Assembly: GCF_023498005.1 (NCBI RefSeq)
Contig: NZ_CP097289.1
Location: forward strand, 8,246,001 to 8,310,000
DNA length: 64,000 nt
Direction: 5' to 3'
Source: Streptomyces durmitorensis
Lineage (GTDB): Bacteria > Actinomycetota > Actinomycetes > Streptomycetales > Streptomycetaceae
Shown: positions 60,256 through 64,000 of the stretch, piece by piece
How the letters are laid out: each line of letters starts with the position of its first letter
Numbering within the stretch: position 1 is the stretch's first letter
Made by a program: the position numbers and the translations under genes
The notes under the pieces: generated by a model
Seen by the model: only the letters and a program-made list of their open reading frames with translations
What the model was told of the DNA's origin: nothing
Databases searched by the model: none

Positions 60256-60915
60256 ATGAGCCCCCGCCTGCTGATCTACACCCGAACGACCGCGTACCGC
60301 CATGCGTCGATCCCCGCGGGCGTGACCGCCCTGAGGGAACTCGCCGCCGGGAGCGGCTGCTCCGCCGACGCGACCGAGGATCCGGCCGCCTTCGAGCAGG
60401 ACCTGTCCGCCTACGCGGCGATCATCTTCCTCTCCACCAGCGGCGACGTCCTCACCCCTGCGGGGCGTGAGGCTCTGCGCGCACACCGTTCGGCGGGCGG
60501 CGGCTTCATTGGAGTCCACGCAGCGGCCTGCACCGAGTACGACTGGCCGTACTACGGCGAGCTCCTCGGCGCGCGCTTCGCCCGCCACCCCGCCTACCAG
60601 CCAGGCCGCCTGACCGTCGAGGACCGCGCGCACCCCGCCACCGAACACCTCCCCGCCACCTGGGAGTTCACCGACGAATGGTACGACTTCCGGGCCTCGC
60701 CGCGCGGCGCGGTGCGGGTCCTGGCGTCCGCCGACGAAACCTCGTACGAAGGCGGTGGGATGGGCGCGGACCACCCCCTGGTGTGGTGCCACGAGAACGA
60801 GGGCGGCCCGATGTTCTACACGGCCCTTGGCCACGCCGACGAGGCCTACGCGGACCCGGACTTCCGTGCCCACCTCCTGGGCGGCCTGCGCTACGTGACC
60901 GGCCGTGCCCAGTAG
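60256..60915 (+). CDS. ThuA-like domain protein
   Basis: A 219-residue class I glutamine amidotransferase-like fold of the ThuA family. Recognisable parts are LLIYTRTTAYRHASIPAGVTAL, FLSTSGDVLTPAGREALR, GGGFIGVHAAACTEYDWPYYGELLGARFARHP and DEWYDFR. ThuA proteins are linked to trehalose and other disaccharide metabolism, though their reaction is not settled. Here the neighbours are arabinose-releasing hydrolases, so a role in processing oxidised or keto-sugars from plant polysaccharides is possible. The start is the ATG at 60256; upstream ATGs in the repeat region do not give conserved sequence. Confidence 0.87.
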   Translation: MSPRLLIYTRTTAYRHASIPAGVTALRELAAGSGCSADATEDPAAFEQDLSAYAAIIFLSTSGDVLTPAGREALRAHRSAGGGFIGVHAAACTEYDWPYYGELLGARFARHPAYQPGRLTVEDRAHPATEHLPATWEFTDEWYDFRASPRGAVRVLASADETSYEGGGMGADHPLVWCHENEGGPMFYTALGHADEAYADPDFRAHLLGGLRYVTGRAQ

Positions 60916-60959
60916 AGACGGCCCACGGCCGGACCCGGGCCGTTGACCGGGACATGGGT

Positions 60960-60986
60960 GAGCCCCCGCCGGTGCGGCGGGGGCTC
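60960..60986. terminator. bidirectional terminator hairpin
   Basis: GAGCCCCCGCC (60960-60970) and GGCGGGGGCTC (60976-60986) form a perfect 11-bp stem with the five-base loop GGTGC. It lies midway between the convergent ThuA-like and cyclophilin genes. Confidence 0.75.
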
Positions 60987-61006
60987 GTGCCAGGTACCAG
61001 CCGGAA

Positions 61007-61504
61007 CTAGAGGGTGCCGGAGGCGGCGATGGCGATCTCGGCCTTGGTGGCGCCCGACTGCGAGCCGAAGCTCTCGATCTTCTTGACGAGGGCCATGCTC
61101 TCCTCGTCCGCGACCTCACCGAACACGACGTGCTTGCCGTCGAGCCAGCTCGTCACGATCGTGGTGATGAAGAACTGCGAGCCGTTCGAGTCGGGGCCCG
61201 CGTTGGCCATCGAGAGCAGGCCCGGCTTGGTGTGCTTGAGCTGGAAGTTCTCGTCGGGGAACTTGGCGCCGTAGATGCTCTTGCCACCCGTGCCGTTGCC
61301 GGCGGTGAAGTCGCCGCCCTGGAGCATGAAGTCCGGGATGACGCGGTGGAACTTCGAGCCCGCGTAACCGAAGCCCTTCTCGCCGGTGGCGAGCGCGCGG
61401 AAGTTCTCCGCGGTCTTCGGCACGACGTCGTCGAAGAGGTTGAACGTGATGCGGCCCTCGGGCTGGCCGTCGATGGTGATGTCGAAATAAGCCTTGGTGG
61501 TCAT
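61007..61504 (-). CDS. cyclophilin-type peptidyl-prolyl isomerase
   Basis: A 165-residue single-domain cytoplasmic cyclophilin. The catalytic arginine lies in [19 protein letters not shown], followed by GSQFFITT and [13 protein letters not shown], the residues that line the proline pocket and bind cyclosporin. There is no signal peptide. The ATG at 61504 has GAGG upstream. It assists protein folding and is the only evident housekeeping gene within the cell-wall-degradation region. Confidence 0.95.
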   Translation of the reverse strand: MTTKAYFDITIDGQPEGRITFNLFDDVVPKTAENFRALATGEKGFGYAGSKFHRVIPDFMLQGGDFTAGNGTGGKSIYGAKFPDENFQLKHTKPGLLSMANAGPDSNGSQFFITTIVTSWLDGKHVVFGEVADEESMALVKKIESFGSQSGATKAEIAIAASGTL

Positions 61505-61600
61505 GGACCTCATCCTGTCACTGCCCCTTACCCGGCCGCCAACCGAACCCCCCGGTGAGACCTCTGTCACCCTGCTGACCAGGCATGATGTCGTCGGCAT

Positions 61601-62761
61601 TCAGTCCATGGTCGAGCCGATGGCGGTGCTCCCCGTCGTCAGGAACGTCGTCGCGGGGAGCGCCCCGCTCGCCCGGCGGGCGCCGTACACCGTGTCCGCG
61701 TTCGTGGATCTGAAGGCGGGGGTGGCCACGCCGCTGTCCCAGTTGTTGGCGGCCGAGACCGTGCCGGAGCCGAGCTTGGCCGTACCCGTGCCGTTCGCCA
61801 CGGCCAGATTGCGGGCCAGGCGGCCCTTGCCCGTGGCGAAGTAGAAGCCGGTCTCCTTGTTCGCGTACGCCGTGTTGCGGTTGAGGCCGGCGGCGCCGGG
61901 GTTGGAGTTCTCGGTGAAGCCGTGGAGGGTGTTGTCCCAGGCCGCGTTGTTGTTCACCAGGTGTGCGGCGCTCGCTCCGCCGCCGCCCAGCTTGAACCCG
62001 TTGCCGTTGCCCTCCCAGGCGGAGTCGTTCCAGCGGTTCTTGCCGTTGCCGAAGGCCCAGGAGTGCTCGACGGTGACGGGGGACGCGTACTGCCACAGGT
62101 CCATGCCGTCGTCGGCGTTGTTGAACAGACGAGCCCCGGTGATCTTGTTGCCGGTGCCCGAGCCGAACTTCACGGCCAGGCCGTCGGCGTTCTGGCCATG
62201 GGTGGCGGCGTCGTAATTGCCGTGGCTGTCGAGATTCTGCACCAGGTTGTCCGTCGTGCCGTCGCCGCGCAGGGTGAACCCGGAGTCGCCGTTGTCGGCG
62301 GTGACCAGGTTCTTGAAGATGCCGCCGACGGAGGAGGTGGCGACGAAGCCCTGGGCGGGGGAGTTCTGGAAGGTGAGATTCTGCACGGTCCAGTGGTCGC
62401 CGTGGATCCCGGCGAGCCAGGAGCCCTCGGCGAGCTTCGAACCGTCGATCTTCACCTTCTCGGTGCCGTACGCGGCGAGCGTGATGCGCGCGGCCGCGCT
62501 CCCGTCCGCCGTCGACTTGAGGGTCTTGACCGGGTGGTACGTGCCGCCGCGGACCTGGATCGTGGTCCCCGCCGACGCGCTCGCCACCGCGGACTCGAGC
62601 GCCGCGGAGGTCGACACGACCACGGTGCTGCTCGCCGCGACCGCGTCCGCGTCGTCCGGGGCCAGACCCAGGTGGACGCCTCCCGCGCCCGCCGCCACGG
62701 CGACGGCGGCGGCGAGGGTGATCGTGCGGGTCCTGCGGTGGCGTCCGGTGCTGCTGCTCAC
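61601..62761 (-). CDS. secreted PL9 pectate lyase-like protein
   Basis: A 386-residue protein with an N-terminal export signal (basic start, hydrophobic AAAVAVAAGAGGVHLGLA) and a right-handed beta-helix. The conserved lyase region is WEGNGNGFKLGGGGASAAHL, where the lysine of the NGFKLG motif is the catalytic base in family PL9, with calcium-ligand aspartates in QNADGLAVKFGSGTGN and NADDGMDLW. It would cleave polygalacturonate by beta-elimination outside the cell. The GTG start at 62761 has GAGGA at nine bases. The gene follows the GH51 gene in the same direction, with a hairpin between. Confidence 0.88.
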   Translation of the reverse strand: MSSSTGRHRRTRTITLAAAVAVAAGAGGVHLGLAPDDADAVAASSTVVVSTSAALESAVASASAGTTIQVRGGTYHPVKTLKSTADGSAAARITLAAYGTEKVKIDGSKLAEGSWLAGIHGDHWTVQNLTFQNSPAQGFVATSSVGGIFKNLVTADNGDSGFTLRGDGTTDNLVQNLDSHGNYDAATHGQNADGLAVKFGSGTGNKITGARLFNNADDGMDLWQYASPVTVEHSWAFGNGKNRWNDSAWEGNGNGFKLGGGGASAAHLVNNNAAWDNTLHGFTENSNPGAAGLNRNTAYANKETGFYFATGKGRLARNLAVANGTGTAKLGSGTVSAANNWDSGVATPAFRSTNADTVYGARRASGALPATTFLTTGSTAIGSTMD

Positions 62762-62793
62762 AGCGGTCGTTCCTCTCCTGGGGGGACGTGGTG

Positions 62794-62835
62794 CGGCGAC
62801 TGCCCGGGAAACCCCATGACCTCCGGGCAGCCGCC
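62794..62835 (-). terminator. hairpin after the GH51 gene
   Basis: CTGCCCGG (62800-62807) pairs with CCGGGCAG (62823-62830), and the flanking GCGGC and GCCGC extend the stem with a bulge. It lies just beyond the GH51 stop codon and before the PL9 start, as a terminator or attenuator for the leftward transcript. Confidence 0.55.
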
Positions 62836-62871
62836 ACCCCCTTGTCCCCGCCGCATGCGGGAAAGGTTGCC

Positions 62872-64000
62872 TCAGCCGGTCTTGATCCTCAGAAAAGTGA
62901 CCGAGTTCGCCGGGAAGGTGTACGAGAAGGTGTCGGACACGCCCCTGAACGTCGAGGTCACCGGTTTGACCGGCGTCGCGTCCTTCGTGTTCTCGGCGGC
63001 CGGGTCGGCGGCGAGCGTGGTCACCTTCGCGTTCCGCTCCACCTTCGAGCCCGAACCCAGGCCCACCTTGGTGCGTGCATCCGAGCCCTGAGCGTTGACG
63101 ACCTTGACGATGAGGTCACCGGTGGCCTTGTCGCGGGTGACGACCTGGCGGAACGGCTCGGCGGGCTTGTCGTCCGTGAAGGATCCCCACTTCTTGCCGT
63201 CGAGGAAGAGCGTGACCTGGCGGCCGCGCACCTCCACGCGCAGGTCGTAGCTGCGGCCCGTCTCGATGGTCGTCGTGTCCTGGACCATGGTCTGCTTCGC
63301 GCCGTCGACGGTCTTCTCGACGGCCGACTGGGTGTTGTTCCAGCCGCCCAGGTTCCACCAGTAGTGGTTGCCGGTGTCCTTGACCCCGAAGGCGACCATG
63401 AAGCCTTCCTTGCCCGCCTTCTTGGTGGCCTTCACGTTCAGGTCGTAGTTCTGCCAGCCCTTGTCGCCCGCCGTGACCAGGGTGTTCTCGGCGGCCTCGT
63501 CGGACTGGACGTAGGCGCCGTCCTGGACGGCCCAGGTGCCCTTGTCCGCGGCCTTGCTCCACTGGCCGTCACCGCCGGAGAAGTCGTCGGTCAGGAGTGT
63601 GCCGCCGTTCTCACCGGTGACCAACACGTCGTCATACGCGGCACTGGTCGCCCAGGTGGAGAGGCCGACGGCGCCGGTGATGGGACCGGACGTGGCGGGG
63701 GTGCCGGAGGCCGTGGAGGGCACGACCTCGTCGCCGACGTTGCGCATGAAGAGCTTCTGCGTCTCGTAGTTGGCCGAGCCCCACGACTGGTCGTTGTCGT
63801 ACCAGATCATGTTCGGCTTCCACTGCACGTAGTCCTCGTTGGCGAGCAGCGGGGCGTACGAGGCGAGCTTGACGACGTCGGCGTTGCGTTCAAGGCCAGT
63901 CATGAAGGCAGCTTCTGACAGGGCGTTGGAGAATTTGTTGCCCTGCGATGCGTACTCGCCGAGGAAGACCTTGGGGCCCTTGCGGTCGTAGGAGTCGTAG
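62872..64000 (-). CDS. GH51-type alpha-L-arabinofuranosidase, 5' part outside the window
   Basis: The frame is open to the window edge, so only the C-terminal 375 or so residues are visible. Near the edge KVFLGEYASQGNKFSNAL carries the GH51 nucleophile glutamate in its GEYA motif. LASYAPLLANEDYVQWKPNMIWYDN then follows, typical of the second half of the barrel. A lectin-like beta-sandwich insert (about TLLTDDFSGGDGQWSKAADK to the DGKKWGSF stretch) splits the C-terminal region. The final PANSVTFLRIKTG is the usual GH51 C-terminal strand. It would release alpha-linked arabinose. Whether it is secreted cannot be judged because the N-terminus is missing. Confidence 0.85.
   Translation of the reverse strand, partial: YDSYDRKGPKVFLGEYASQGNKFSNALSEAAFMTGLERNADVVKLASYAPLLANEDYVQWKPNMIWYDNDQSWGSANYETQKLFMRNVGDEVVPSTASGTPATSGPITGAVGLSTWATSAAYDDVLVTGENGGTLLTDDFSGGDGQWSKAADKGTWAVQDGAYVQSDEAAENTLVTAGDKGWQNYDLNVKATKKAGKEGFMVAFGVKDTGNHYWWNLGGWNNTQSAVEKTVDGAKQTMVQDTTTIETGRSYDLRVEVRGRQVTLFLDGKKWGSFTDDKPAEPFRQVVTRDKATGDLIVKVVNAQGSDARTKVGLGSGSKVERNAKVTTLAADPAAENTKDATPVKPVTSTFRGVSDTFSYTFPANSVTFLRIKTG

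Overview
The window reads as a chromosomal segment of a high-GC actinomycete, almost certainly a Streptomyces. The grounds are strong codon-position GC bias, many GTG starts, Tat signals, Streptomyces-type families (DUF6643, tandem TerD, Rv1733c family, PucR, Tet/LacI regulators) and an alditol oxidase whose motifs match AldO as I remember it from S. coelicolor. I see no tRNA, rRNA, CRISPR, insertion sequence or prophage.

Layout. 1-1394: TetR regulator, cupin and DUF4865 genes behind two copies of a 20-bp operator. 1655-5399: SHOCT protein and a MacB/FtsX-type ABC exporter as one overlapping operon. 5438-9404: anti-sigma-type ATPase, small conserved protein, Cds1-like PLP enzyme, SRPBCC protein, DeoR regulator. 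9632-14393: a membrane protein whose alpha/beta-hydrolase motifs are separated by a large membrane region, convergent with a beta-helix/AAA+ ATPase fusion. 14570-24316: ordinary single genes (Rv1733c-type protein, MOSC, DUF6643, TerD pair, HpnB-like glycosyltransferase, MurI-like racemase, PH-type membrane protein, O-antigen-ligase-like protein, Lnt, Nudix). 24344-28988: a betB / APC permease / GMC oxidoreductase operon, probably choline or related amine oxidation. 29161-37255: RlmG-like methyltransferase, SDR/LysR pair, MFS plus GH43 arabinosidase pair, class I methyltransferase, alditol oxidase.

37318-45470 is a beta-1,4-galactan utilisation locus: LacI regulator, two permeases, lipoprotein binding protein, divergent GH42 beta-galactosidase, then secreted GH53 endo-galactanase. 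A near-palindromic LacI operator abuts a good promoter in front of the binding-protein gene.

45477-58024 is the most interesting part. Genes for a carbamate kinase, an acetamidase/formamidase, a cytosine-deaminase-like amidohydrolase, a DUF1097 membrane protein and an aminotransferase run one way; a PucR regulator, an NCS1 nucleobase-type transporter and an FdrA / DUF1116 / DUF2877 operon complete it. FdrA, DUF1116 and DUF2877 make up the three-part carbamoyltransferase known from E. coli oxamate metabolism, and the gene set resembles the poorly understood E. coli yah cluster. A candidate GlnR box lies in front of pucR. The likely logic is import and hydrolysis of an N-rich compound, phosphorolytic removal of a carbamoyl group, and ATP formation from carbamoyl phosphate. 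The substrate is not known.

58080-64000 is a plant cell-wall (arabinan/pectin) region: GH127, ThuA-like protein, PL9 pectate lyase and a GH51 arabinofuranosidase cut by the window edge, with a cyclophilin gene between. Together with the galactan locus and GH43 it suggests a saprophyte equipped for pectin side chains.
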